Source: Bradyrhizobium tropiciagri
GTDB lineage: Bacteria > Pseudomonadota > Alphaproteobacteria > Rhizobiales > Xanthobacteraceae
Length of the DNA: 64,000 bases
Direction: 5' to 3'
NCBI RefSeq assembly: GCF_001189845.1
Contig: NZ_LFLZ01000019.1
Span: 1-64,000, forward strand
This document shows positions 52,465 to 61,365 of this stretch, in pieces (position 1 is the first letter of the stretch; the number at the start of each line of letters is the position of its first letter). The translations under genes and the position numbers were made by a program. The notes under the pieces are model-generated. The model searched no databases, was not told the origin of the DNA, and saw only the letters and a list, made by a program, of their open reading frames with translations.

Positions 52465-53117
52465 TCAGAATTCGACGCCCGGCTGGGCCTTGATGCCGGA
52501 GCGGAACGGATGCTTCACCAATGTCATTTCGGTGACGAGATCGGCGATCTCGATCAGCTCCTCCTTGGCGTTGCGACCGGTGAGCACGACGTGCGTCATC
52601 GGCGGCTTCGACGTCGTCAGGAAGTCGACGACATCGGCGACCGCGAGATAGTCGTAGCGCAGCGCGATGTTGATCTCGTCGAGCACCACCATGCGCAGGC
52701 TCGGGTCTGATATCAGCTGCTTGGCCTTTTCCCAGCCGGCTTGCGCTGCCGCGATATCGCGGGCGCGGTCCTGGGTCTCCCAGGTAAAGCCTTCGCCCAT
52801 CGCGTGGAATTGGCAGAGATCGCCGAAATGCCCGGTGAGCAGGCGGCGTTCGCCGGTATCCCAGGCGCCCTTGATGAACTGCACCACGCGCAGGGAAAGC
52901 CGTGCGCCACGCAGCGGACGATCATGCCGAAGGCGGAGGAGGATTTTCCCTTGCCGGCGCCGGTATGAACGATGACCAGACCCTTTTCGCCGCTCTTGGT
53001 CGCCATGATCTTGTCGCGGGCGACCTTCTTTTTCGCCATCTTGGTCGCGTGGCGCGCATCCAGCGAAGCCTCGCTGCTGACGACCTCGTCGTCGGCCTCG
53101 TTTCCATCAGAAATCAT
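52465..53117 (-). CDS. cobO: Cob(I)yrinic acid a,c-diamide adenosyltransferase, with a 1-base frameshift
   Basis: About 217 residues when one base is restored. The N-terminal frame (ATG 53117, behind AAGGA) contains the P-loop VIVHTGAGKGKSSSAFGMIVRCVAHGFPCA at about 48-76. It then drops into an Arg/Ser-rich false frame. The other frame continues VVQFIKGAWDTGERRLLTGHFGDLCQFHAMGEGFTWETQDRARD and ends at 52465. Adding one C on the coding strand near 52888 (TGCGC to TGCGCC) joins them. The enzyme adenosylates cobalt. As with the other three shifts in this window, sequence error is the likely cause. Confidence 0.86.
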
Positions 53118-53166
53118 CACGTTCCTTCGGCTTGACAAGTTCGAGCCGCGGACGAATGGTGGGCCC

Positions 53167-53352
53167 GCGTTGGTTCCTGTCCTATGACAGGCGAAGAGGG
53201 AATGCGATAGGGCTCAAGTTGGGCCTGAAAAGCAGCCGCCCCCGCGACCGTGACCGGAGAGATGCCCAAAGCCACTGATTCCCCAAGGGGATCGGGAAGG
53301 CGGGGATCGAAGGGAGAAATCCTGCTCCGCAAGCCGGGAGACCTGCCAACGC
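53167..53352 (+). promoter_or_regulatory. Cobalamin (AdoCbl) riboswitch
   Basis: P1 is a perfect pairing of GCGTTGG (53167-53173) with CCAACGC (53346-53352). Inside are the class hallmarks in order: GAAGAGGGAATGCG, AGCCGCCCCCGCGACCGTGA, GCCACTG (53271-53277), GGGAAGGCG and GGGAGACCTGCC. It is oriented toward the DUF1636-cobW-cobN operon and should lower its expression when B12 is plentiful. Confidence 0.92.
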
Positions 53353-53394
53353 AGCAAAGTTGAGACCGGCGGACGGGGTGTTCCGCGACGGGGA

Positions 53395-53419
53395 ACGAGC
53401 CTGTCCACATCAGGCTCGT
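53395..53419 (+). promoter_or_regulatory. Expression-platform hairpin of the B12 riboswitch
   Basis: ACGAGCCTG (53395-53403) pairs perfectly with CAGGCTCGT (53411-53419). It lies between the aptamer and the ribosome site AGGAAGG (53448-53454). No T-run follows, so control is probably translational or Rho-linked rather than intrinsic termination. Confidence 0.5.
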
Positions 53420-53457
53420 GTGCCTCATCGCTTCCCGCTGTTAATCCAGGAAGGACG

Positions 53458-53832
53458 ATGAGCGTTACACTTCATGTCTGTATCACTTGCCGTGCCGGCC
53501 AGACGCTGGGCGAAGGCGAGACCGCGCCCGGTGCGCGCCTGCATGCCGCGCTTGTCGAGGCCGGCGTGCCCGACGATGTCAATCTGGTTCCTGTCGAATG
53601 CCTGTCGGCTTGCAGCCAGGGCTGCTCGGTCGCGCTCAGCGCGCCCGGCCGGTGGTCCTATGTCTATGGGCGCCTGTCCGAAGCCAATGCCGGGGATGTG
53701 ATCGCCGGCGCCTCCGCTTATGCGGCGGCACCTGACGGCATCGTGCCGTGGCGCAGCCGTCCCGAAATCTTCCGCAAGCAATCGCTTGCCCGCATCCCAC
53801 CTCTTCCCGTCGTGCCGGAGGCCGCAGAATGA
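53458..53832 (+). CDS. DUF1636 metal-binding (2Fe-2S ferredoxin-like) protein
   Basis: A 124-residue protein. Cysteines are arranged CITC near residues 8-11 and ECLSACSQGC near 47-56, a pattern suited to an iron-sulphur or metal site. The family (DUF1636) recurs in B12 loci with cobW. It is the first gene after the riboswitch and overlaps the cobW start (ATGA). It may donate electrons or metal in cobalt insertion or reduction; this is inferred from context. Confidence 0.85.
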   Translation: MSVTLHVCITCRAGQTLGEGETAPGARLHAALVEAGVPDDVNLVPVECLSACSQGCSVALSAPGRWSYVYGRLSEANAGDVIAGASAYAAAPDGIVPWRSRPEIFRKQSLARIPPLPVVPEAAE

Positions 53833-54863
53833 CCACACTCGCCAAGGTTCCGGTTACCGTCGTGACCGGCTTTCTCGGGTCCGGCAAGACGACGCTGATT
53901 CAGCACCTGATCCGCAATGCCAACGGCAAGAAGCTCGCGGTGCTGGTGAACGAATTCGGCAGCGAAGGTGTCGACGGCGACATCCTGAAATCCTGCGCCG
54001 ACGCCAATTGCCCGACCGAGAACATCGTCGAGCTCGCCAATGGCTGCATCTGCTGCACCGTCGCCGACGATTTCATCCCGGCGATGGAGCAGTTGCTCGC
54101 GCGCCCGGTGAAGCCCGATCACATCGTGATCGAGACCTCCGGCCTCGCTTTGCCGAAGCCGCTGCTCAAGGCGTTCGACTGGCCGGAGATTCGCTCGCGG
54201 ATCACCGTCGACGGCGTGATCGCGCTGGCCGATGCGGAAGCCGTCGCTGCCGGGCGCTTCGCGCCCGATCCGGTCGCGGTCGACGCGCAGCGCGCCGCGG
54301 ACGACAATCTCGATCACGAGACGCCGCTGTCCGAAGTGTTCGAGGACCAGATCGCCTGCGCCGACATCGTGCTGCTGACCAAGGCCGATCTCGCCGGCGC
54401 GGAAGGGATCAAGGCGGCCAAGGAGGTGATCGCGGCCGAAATGCCGCGTGAGGTGCCGATGTTGCCCATCGTCGACGGCACCATCGACGCGCGCGTGATC
54501 CTGGGCCTCGGCGCCGCGGCAGAGGATGACCTCGCGTCGCGGCCGTCGCATCACGACGGCGAAGAAGAGCACGAGCACGACGATTTCAATTCGGTGGTGA
54601 TCGATCTTCCCGAGATTGTCGACATCGATGCGCTGGTCGCCTCGATCAAGGGCCTGGCGCGCGAGCAGAACGTGCTGCGCGCCAAGGGCTATATTGCGGT
54701 CGAAGGCAAGCCGATGCGCCTGCTGGTGCAATCGGTCGGCGAACGGGTGCGGCATCAGTTCGACATGCCCTGGGGCGTGCGGCCGCGGCAGTCGAAGCTC
54801 GTCGTGATCGGCGAACATGGCGACATCGATGAAGCCGCCATCAGGGCACGGCTTGGTGTCTGA
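53829..54863 (+). CDS. cobW: Cobalamin biosynthesis GTPase CobW
   Basis: A 344-residue COG0523 G3E GTPase. Walker A is GFLGSGKTTLIQHL near residues 13-26, the metal-binding motif CICC is in ELANGCICCTVADDF near 72-86, the guanine motif is LLTKADLAGAE, and a metal-rich stretch HHDGEEEHEHDD lies near 240-251. The C-terminal CobW_C domain follows. It is thought to deliver cobalt to the CobNST chelatase. It is coupled to the DUF1636 gene and to cobN by overlapping stops and starts. Confidence 0.93.
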   Translation: MTTLAKVPVTVVTGFLGSGKTTLIQHLIRNANGKKLAVLVNEFGSEGVDGDILKSCADANCPTENIVELANGCICCTVADDFIPAMEQLLARPVKPDHIVIETSGLALPKPLLKAFDWPEIRSRITVDGVIALADAEAVAAGRFAPDPVAVDAQRAADDNLDHETPLSEVFEDQIACADIVLLTKADLAGAEGIKAAKEVIAAEMPREVPMLPIVDGTIDARVILGLGAAAEDDLASRPSHHDGEEEHEHDDFNSVVIDLPEIVDIDALVASIKGLAREQNVLRAKGYIAVEGKPMRLLVQSVGERVRHQFDMPWGVRPRQSKLVVIGEHGDIDEAAIRARLGV

Positions 54864-57800
54864 TGCACGTCATCTTCCGCGAGAGCCGCGGTCTTGAGGA
54901 GACCGCGGCACCAAGAGACCTCGGCCAGGATCCGGCCGATCTCGTGGTGTTGTCGTTTTCCGACAGCGATCTTGCGGCCTTCGCGGCCGGCTGGCGGCGC
55001 GGCCGTGCCGCATTGCCGTCGCTGCGGCTCGCCAATCTCGCAGAGCTGCGCCATCCGCTGTCGGTCGATACCTATATCGAGCGGACGCTGTCGCACGCGC
55101 GCGGCATTTTGGTGCGGCTGATCGGCGGCGAACCCTATTGGTCCTACGGGCTGTCAGCGGTGCATCGGCTGGCGAAGGAGCGCGGCATCGCCCTGGTGGT
55201 GCTGCCGGCGGATGGCCGCGACGATCTGCGGCTGGATGAATTCTCGACCTTGCCGGTCTCGACGCTGCGCCGTCTGAAAGTGTTGTGCGACAAGGGCGGC
55301 CCCGTTGCCGCGCAGGCCGTGATCGCGCAACTGGCGCTGGCGTCCGGACTCTATGCCGGGCCTGTGGTCGGTGAGATCGATCTGCCCGAGATCGGCGCCT
55401 ACGATTCCCGTCGCGGCGCCGTCGCATCGCCGCCGGCGCCGGATGGCCGGCCGCGGGCGCTGGTGACGTTCTATCGCTCCTATCTCGCAGCCGGCGACAC
55501 CGCACCGGTCGATGCATTGATCGATGCGTTGCGCGCGAAGGGCTTTGATGCCCACGGTGTCTTCGTCACCTCGCTGAAGGCGGCGGGCGTTGCCGACTGG
55601 TTGCGCGTTCAGTTCGAGCAATGCCAGCCGGCCGCCATCGTCAACGCGACCGCGTTCTCGGCGGCCAGCGACGACGGCACGACGCCGTTCGATGCCGTGT
55701 CGTGTCCGGTTTTCCAGGTCGCGCTGTCCACGGCGCGGCGCGAGGATTGGGTAGAGTCGCTGCGCGGCCTGTCGCCCGGCGACCTCGCGATGCATGTGGT
55801 GCTGCCGGAAGTCGACGGCCGTCTGTTCACTGGCGTCGTGAGCTTCAAGTCGGCCGGCGAACGCGATCCCGACCTGCAGTTCGCGCACCTTGCGCATCGG
55901 CCGGACGCCGAGCGCGTCGCGGCGATTGCCGCGCGCGTCGCAGCCTGGCAGCGGCTTGCCGACAAGCCGGCGCAAGACAAGCAGCTTGCGCTCGTGCTCT
56001 CGAACTATCCGGGCCGCCCGCATCAAATCGCGCATGCCGTCGGCCTCGATGCACTTGCCTCGGTCGAGGCGTTGCTGGCTGACCTCGCGGATGCCGGATT
56101 TGATATCGAGCCGGTGAAGTCGCTTGGCGATGTGCTCTTGCACCGGAAGTTGGCATGGAGCATCGCAGAATATCGCGCGGCAATGTCGAGCCTTCCGCAG
56201 CAGCTGCAGGACGAGCTCGTGCGCACCTGGGGCGGCCCAGAGCATGATCCAGATTGCCGCGACGGTGCATTTCATTTCGCGGCGATCCAATGCGGCAAGT
56301 CGGTGATCGCCGTTCAGCCCGAGCGCGGTGAGGCCGGTCATCGCGACGCCGATTATCACGATCTGTCGCGCACGCCGCGCCATGCCTATGTCGCGTTCTA
56401 CCTGTGGCTCCGGCAGCAGGGCGTCGACGCCGTCGTCCATATGGGCGCGCATGGCACGCTGGAATGGTTGCCCGGCAAGTCGGTTGCGCTGTCATCGGCG
56501 TGCTGGCCGGAAGCGCTGATCGGCGATCTGCCTGTTGTCTATCCCTTCATCGTCAACGACCCCGGCGAGGCGGCGCAGGCCAAGCGCCGGATCGGTGCCG
56601 TGACGATCGGCCATCTGCCGCCGCCGCTGGCGCAGTCTGCGGTGCCGGAGCGGTTGCGCCCGCTCGAGCGTTTGCTCGATGAATATTCGACCGCGGATGG
56701 TCTTGATCCGGCGCGGCGGCGGCGGCTGATTGCCGCGATCCGTGAGGAAGCGCGCATTGCCGGGCTGGAGGACGATCTCGGTCTCGCGGCGTCGGTCTCG
56801 GCGGCGGAGGCCATTCCGCAGATCGACCGTTTCGTCTGCGATCTCAAGGAAAGCCAGTTCGGCGATGGCCTGCATGTGTTCGGGCAGGGCGCTTGCGGCG
56901 ATGCGGAGAAGGCAGCCTTGCGGGACGCACTCGCCGGCCGGCGCGTGGCGCCGGGGCCGTCGGGCTCGCCCTATCGCGGGCGCAGCGACGTGCTGCCGAC
57001 CGGGCGCAATCTGTTTGCGGTCGACCCGCGCGCGGTGCCGACGCCGTCGGCGCATGCGCAGGGCGTGAAGCTCGCCGAAGAGCTGCTGCGCCGTCATCTG
57101 CAGGATCACGGCGACTGGCCGAAAGGGCTGGTCGTGGACCTCTGGGGATCCTCGACGATGCGCACCGCCGGCGAGGACTTTGCGATGGCCCTGCATCTTG
57201 CCGGCATCGCGCCGCGCTGGGATCATGGATCGGGCCGGGTGTCGGGCTACGACATCATCGCGCCGGCAGAACTCGGCCGTCACCGCATCGACGTCACGCT
57301 GCGCGTGTCGGGGTTGTTCCGCGACGTCTTTTCGGGACTTGCTCAATTGTTCGAAGCTGCGACGGAGACGTTGTCCGAACGCAGCGACGAGGCGGACGAG
57401 AATCCCTATCGGCAGCGCATCGCGCGCGTGTTCGGTCCGCGCCCCGGGCATTATGGCGCCGGCATCGCGTCGATTCCGGATGTCTTCACGGCGGAGGCGC
57501 GCGAGGCGGCGGGCGAAGCCTGGCTGTCGGCGTCATCCTGGGCGATTGCGTCCGACGGCGAGATCCGGTCCGATCGCGCCGGTATCGAAGCCAGGCTCGC
57601 CTCGGCCGACAGTTTTGTTCATACCCAGGATTTACCGGAGACTGATCTGCTACTGGCGGCGGACTACGCCGCGCATGAAGCGGGCATTGCAGCGGCGGCC
57701 CAACACCTCGGCGCAAAGGCCCCGGCGCTCTATCACCTCGATGCAACGCGGCCGGATCAGCCGCATGCGCGATCGCTGACCGAGGAGATCTCGCGCGTGG

Positions 57801-58111
57801 TGCGGGCACGTGCCGCCAATCCGGCATGGATCGCGGGCATGATGCGCCACGGCTTCCGCGGAGCCGCCGAGATCACGGCGACGCTGGAGCATATGGCAGC
57901 GTTCGCGCATCTTGCCGGTGCGGTGCCACCGCATCTGTTCGATCTCTATTACGACGCGACGCTCGGCAATGACGAGGTTCGGGGCTTCATGGCGCGGGAG
58001 AACCCGGCGGCGCTGGCGGCGATCGAAACCTGCTTCGCTCGGCTGCATGACGCCTCGCTTTGGCAGACGCGGCGCAATTCGATCGCGGCCGCGCTGCAGG
58101 AGGCCTTATGA
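54863..58111 (+). CDS. cobN: Cobaltochelatase large subunit CobN
   Basis: A 1082-residue protein, somewhat shorter than the roughly 1250-1270 residues of the classical CobN. The diagnostic AVVHMGAHGTLEWLPGKSVALSS is near residues 523-545 and VDLWGSSTMRTAGEDFAMALHLAG is near 758-780. It inserts cobalt into hydrogenobyrinic diamide together with CobS and CobT, which are not in this window. The start overlaps the cobW stop (TGATG) and the stop overlaps cobG (ATGA). Confidence 0.94.
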   Translation: MHVIFRESRGLEETAAPRDLGQDPADLVVLSFSDSDLAAFAAGWRRGRAALPSLRLANLAELRHPLSVDTYIERTLSHARGILVRLIGGEPYWSYGLSAVHRLAKERGIALVVLPADGRDDLRLDEFSTLPVSTLRRLKVLCDKGGPVAAQAVIAQLALASGLYAGPVVGEIDLPEIGAYDSRRGAVASPPAPDGRPRALVTFYRSYLAAGDTAPVDALIDALRAKGFDAHGVFVTSLKAAGVADWLRVQFEQCQPAAIVNATAFSAASDDGTTPFDAVSCPVFQVALSTARREDWVESLRGLSPGDLAMHVVLPEVDGRLFTGVVSFKSAGERDPDLQFAHLAHRPDAERVAAIAARVAAWQRLADKPAQDKQLALVLSNYPGRPHQIAHAVGLDALASVEALLADLADAGFDIEPVKSLGDVLLHRKLAWSIAEYRAAMSSLPQQLQDELVRTWGGPEHDPDCRDGAFHFAAIQCGKSVIAVQPERGEAGHRDADYHDLSRTPRHAYVAFYLWLRQQGVDAVVHMGAHGTLEWLPGKSVALSSACWPEALIGDLPVVYPFIVNDPGEAAQAKRRIGAVTIGHLPPPLAQSAVPERLRPLERLLDEYSTADGLDPARRRRLIAAIREEARIAGLEDDLGLAASVSAAEAIPQIDRFVCDLKESQFGDGLHVFGQGACGDAEKAALRDALAGRRVAPGPSGSPYRGRSDVLPTGRNLFAVDPRAVPTPSAHAQGVKLAEELLRRHLQDHGDWPKGLVVDLWGSSTMRTAGEDFAMALHLAGIAPRWDHGSGRVSGYDIIAPAELGRHRIDVTLRVSGLFRDVFSGLAQLFEAATETLSERSDEADENPYRQRIARVFGPRPGHYGAGIASIPDVFTAEAREAAGEAWLSASSWAIASDGEIRSDRAGIEARLASADSFVHTQDLPETDLLLAADYAAHEAGIAAAAQHLGAKAPALYHLDATRPDQPHARSLTEEISRVVRARAANPAWIAGMMRHGFRGAAEITATLEHMAAFAHLAGAVPPHLFDLYYDATLGNDEVRGFMARENPAALAAIETCFARLHDASLWQTRRNSIAAALQEAL

Positions 58112-59271
58112 GCGCGATCGCGATCAAGGGCTGGTGTCCCGGCGCGCTGCGGCCGATGCAGTCGGGCGATGGCCTCGTGGTGCGCATTCGCCCGCGCGGC
58201 GGGCGGCTGGACGCGATGCAGGCGGCAGGAATCGCAGAGCTGGCGGCGCGTCATGGCAACGGCCTGATCGATCTGACCAGCCGCGCCAATCTCCAGATCC
58301 GCGGCGTCAGCGAAGTCGGTTATCCCGCCTTGATCGAGGGGCTTGCCGAGCTCGAATTACTGGACGCTGATTCGGAAACCGAGGCGCAGCGCAACATTCT
58401 GGTGACGCCGTTCTGGACCACCGCTGACGATACACGCTCGCTTGCGGCCGAGCTTGAGCGCGCGCTCGCCTGCGCGTCGCTCGATCTTCCGACCAAGTTC
58501 GGTTTCGCGATCGATGATGGCAACGAGCGGGTACTGGCCGGCGCGTCTGCGGATATCAGGATCGAACGCGATCGCAACGGAGGCTTGCTGGTGCGCGCCG
58601 ATGGCGCCCAGCTCGGGCTCCCCGTCACGCGGCGCGAGGCCGTGCAGGTCGCGCTGGCGTTGGCGGAATGGTTCGTAACCTCCGGCGGCGCCAGGAGTGA
58701 GAAGCGACGAATGGCGGCGCATCTGGCCGGCGGCGCGAGCCTTCCCGAGGCTCTTTGCGGCGACGCCGAGCCCGTGGCTCGATCGGCAAACCCTGGTCCC
58801 GGCCTCACTCCGGCCGGCGCGATGGTTGGCGTGGCCTTCGGGCAGATGCCGCACCAGACGCTCAGCCATCTTGCCACGTGCGCGCAAGCGCTTCGCATGA
58901 CGCCTTGGCGGATGGTGCTGGCGGAGGGAATGCATGAGATGCCCCGTGGGGCGGACCTCGTCACCGACGCCGACGATCCGGCGCTCCGCGTGATCGCCTG
59001 CAGCGGCGCGCCGCGCTGCGGCGAGGCGCATGCCGATACGCGCACGCTGGCAACGGCGCTCGCACGGCATATCCCACCCGATGCTCGGCTTCACGTCTCC
59101 GGTTGCGCCAAGGGCTGCGCCCATTCCGGCTCTGCCGATGTCACCCTCGTGGCCACGCACGAAGGCTTTGATCTGATCCGTCATGGCACGGTGCGGGATG
59201 CACCTGTCCTGCGCGGGCTGACCGGTGCCGGCATCATCGCAAATCCCTCCGTGCTGACGGGAGGCCATTGA
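58108..59271 (+). CDS. cobG: Precorrin-3B synthase CobG
   Basis: A 387-residue sirohaem/4Fe-4S protein of the nitrite/sulphite reductase fold. The ferredoxin-like half starts KGWCPGALRPMQSGDGLVVRIRPRGGRL. Cluster cysteines appear in ACSGAPRCGEAH near 294-304 and VSGCAKGCAHSG near 332-343. It uses oxygen to hydroxylate precorrin-3A and marks the aerobic route. I chose ATG 58108, overlapping the cobN stop. Confidence 0.92.
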   Translation: MSAIAIKGWCPGALRPMQSGDGLVVRIRPRGGRLDAMQAAGIAELAARHGNGLIDLTSRANLQIRGVSEVGYPALIEGLAELELLDADSETEAQRNILVTPFWTTADDTRSLAAELERALACASLDLPTKFGFAIDDGNERVLAGASADIRIERDRNGGLLVRADGAQLGLPVTRREAVQVALALAEWFVTSGGARSEKRRMAAHLAGGASLPEALCGDAEPVARSANPGPGLTPAGAMVGVAFGQMPHQTLSHLATCAQALRMTPWRMVLAEGMHEMPRGADLVTDADDPALRVIACSGAPRCGEAHADTRTLATALARHIPPDARLHVSGCAKGCAHSGSADVTLVATHEGFDLIRHGTVRDAPVLRGLTGAGIIANPSVLTGGH

Positions 59272-59900
59272 TGCCGCACGTCTATGAGACCGATGGCGCG
59301 GCGATCTATCGCCAGTCCTTTGCCACCATCCGCTCCGAGGCTGACCTTGCCCGCTTCACGCCCGACGAAGAGCCGGTGGTGGTGCGCATGATCCATGCCG
59401 CGGGCATGGTGGGCCTTGAGGCCCATATTCGCTTCACGCCCGGCATGGCCGCGCGCGCGCGAGCAGCCTTGCAGGGGGGCGCGCCGATCCTCTGCGACGC
59501 GCGCATGGTGTCGGAGGGAATTACGCGCGCGCGGCTGCCGGCCCGCAACGAAGTCATCTGCACGCTCGGTGATCCGGCGGTTCCTGCGCTCGCGCAATCG
59601 ATGCGCAACACGCGCTCGGCCGCCGCGCTGGAGCTGTGGAGGCCGCATCTGGCCGGCGCCATCGTCGCGATCGGTAACGCGCCGACGGCGCTGTTTCACC
59701 TTCTCAACATGCTGGAGGATGCCGACTGTCCACGTCCGGCAGCGATCATCGGCTGCCCGGTCGGCTTCGTCGGCGCCGCCGAGTCCAAGGCGGCATTGAT
59801 GGCTGAACCGCCGGTGCCGGCGCTGACGGTCGACGGACGTCTCGGCGGCTCGGCGATTACGGTCGCGGCCGTCAATGCGCTGGCGAGCCGGAGCGAATAG
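59271..59900 (+). CDS. cobH: Precorrin-8X methylmutase CobH
   Basis: A 209-residue CbiC/CobH enzyme. The catalytic His is in VVRMIHAAGMVGLEAHIRF (His42). CDARMVSEGITRARLPARN and AIGNAPTALFHLLNML and IIGCPVGFVGAAESKAAL are conserved. It moves a ring methyl to form hydrogenobyrinic acid. ATG 59271 shares a base with the cobG stop. Confidence 0.95.
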   Translation: MPHVYETDGAAIYRQSFATIRSEADLARFTPDEEPVVVRMIHAAGMVGLEAHIRFTPGMAARARAALQGGAPILCDARMVSEGITRARLPARNEVICTLGDPAVPALAQSMRNTRSAAALELWRPHLAGAIVAIGNAPTALFHLLNMLEDADCPRPAAIIGCPVGFVGAAESKAALMAEPPVPALTVDGRLGGSAITVAAVNALASRSE

Positions 59901-59902
59901 CG

Positions 59903-60634
59903 ATGGGACGCATCATCTGCTGCGGGCTCGGCCCTGGCGATCCGGACCTGATGAGCGTGCGCGCCGACCGCATGGTGCGTGCCGCGAAGCACGTCGCCTT
60001 CTTCCGCAAGAAGGGGCAGCTCGGGCAGGCGCGCCGCATCGTCAAAGGCATGCTCGCGGATGACGTCAGCGAATATCCGATGGAGTACCCGGTCACCACG
60101 GAGATTGCGTTCGACAATCCCGAATACGCGCGGCTGCTGGCCGATTTCTACGATGCATGGGCCGAGCGGCTGGCCCGGCTTGCGCGCGAGATCGACGTTG
60201 TCGTGCTGTGCGAGGGCGATCCCTATTTTTATGGCTCGTTCATGCATCTGCATGCGCGCTTGCAGGGCCGGGTCGAGATCGAGGTGATTGCCGGCATTCC
60301 CGGCATGGTCGGCTGCTGGAATGCGGTCGGCGAGCCGATTGCACTTGCCGACGATGTCACCACCGTCCTGATGGGCACGCTGCCGGAGCCTGAACTCGTA
60401 CAGCGGATGCGCAGTTCCGATGCGCTGATCGTGATGAAGACCGGCCGCAATCTTCCGAAGATCCGCCGCGCGCTCGCTGCCGCGGGCCGTCTCGACGATG
60501 CGTGGCTGGTCGAGCGCGGCACCATGCCGGATCAACGGGTCACCCGCCTCGCGGATCTCGCCGAGGCCGATTGTCCGTATTTTGCGATCGTGCTGGTGCA
60601 CGGGCAGGGGCGACGCAGGGAGGCGGTGCAATGA
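59903..60634 (+). CDS. cobI: Precorrin-2 C20-methyltransferase CobI
   Basis: A 243-residue SAM-dependent corrin methyltransferase. The N-terminal CGLGPGDPDLMSVRADRMV, the VVLCEGDPYFYGSFMHLH region near 100-117 and VEVIAGIPGMVGCWNAVGEPIA-like residues (IEVIAGIPGMVGCWNAVGE) near 127-146 are typical. It methylates C20 of precorrin-2. Its stop overlaps the cobJ start (ATGA). Confidence 0.94.
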   Translation: MGRIICCGLGPGDPDLMSVRADRMVRAAKHVAFFRKKGQLGQARRIVKGMLADDVSEYPMEYPVTTEIAFDNPEYARLLADFYDAWAERLARLAREIDVVVLCEGDPYFYGSFMHLHARLQGRVEIEVIAGIPGMVGCWNAVGEPIALADDVTTVLMGTLPEPELVQRMRSSDALIVMKTGRNLPKIRRALAAAGRLDDAWLVERGTMPDQRVTRLADLAEADCPYFAIVLVHGQGRRREAVQ

Positions 60635-61365
60635 CCGGCACGCTGACCATCGCGGGATTGGGGCCGGGCGACGAGGCGCTGGTCACGCCGGAAGTCACAG
60701 CTGCACTCGCGGCGGCGACCGACATCATCGGCTATGCACCCTATGTTTCGCGTGTGCCGCCGCGCGCTCGGCTGACGCTGCATCCCTCGGATAATCGCGT
60801 CGAGTTACAGCGCGCCTCCGAGGCGCTGCGGCTGGCGGCCGAGGGGCGACAGGTCGTCGTGGTGTCCTCGGGCGATCCCGGGGTGTTCGCGATGGCATCC
60901 GCCGTATTTGAAGCGCTCGAGGATGCGCCGCAATGGCACGACCTCTCTATTCGCGTTCTGCCTGGTGTTACCGCGATGCTGGCGGCTGCGGCGAGCGTCG
61001 GCGCGCCGCTCGGCCATGATTTCTGCGCGATCAACCTGTCCGACAATCTCAAGCCATGGTCGCTGATCGAGAAGCGCCTACGGCTCGCTGCCGAAGCAGA
61101 CTTCGCGATCGCGATGTACAATCCGCGCTCGGCGAGCCGGCCGGAAGGTTTTAGCCGTGCGCTCGATATCTTGCGCGAGGCAGGCTGTGGCGAGCGGATC
61201 GTGATCTTCGCGCGCGCCGTCTCTACATCAGACCAGCGAATCGAAACGGTCGAGCTGCGCGACGCGCGGCCCGAGATGGCCGACATGCGGACGCTCGTGA
61301 TCGTCGGCAATTCGGCGACGCGCCGGGTCGGCCGATGGGTCTACGCGCCGAGGCAGGTCCGATGA
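60631..61365 (+). CDS. cobJ: Precorrin-3B C17-methyltransferase CobJ
   Basis: A 244-residue methyltransferase. IAGLGPGDEALVTPEVTAALAAATDIIGYAPYVSRV at 7-42, VVVVSSGDPGVFAMASAVFE near 74-93 and ALGHDF-type SVGAPLGHDFCAINLSDNLKPW near 125-146 are diagnostic. It contracts the ring during C17 methylation. Its last 25 bases overlap the 3' end of the antisense cobK. Confidence 0.94.
   Translation: MTGTLTIAGLGPGDEALVTPEVTAALAAATDIIGYAPYVSRVPPRARLTLHPSDNRVELQRASEALRLAAEGRQVVVVSSGDPGVFAMASAVFEALEDAPQWHDLSIRVLPGVTAMLAAAASVGAPLGHDFCAINLSDNLKPWSLIEKRLRLAAEADFAIAMYNPRSASRPEGFSRALDILREAGCGERIVIFARAVSTSDQRIETVELRDARPEMADMRTLVIVGNSATRRVGRWVYAPRQVR

Noticed and set aside
54863..58111. CobN as a truncated gene because it is shorter than the classical protein
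   Set aside because: Core motifs are intact and both ends overlap neighbours as in a coupled operon, so it is taken as a naturally short form.
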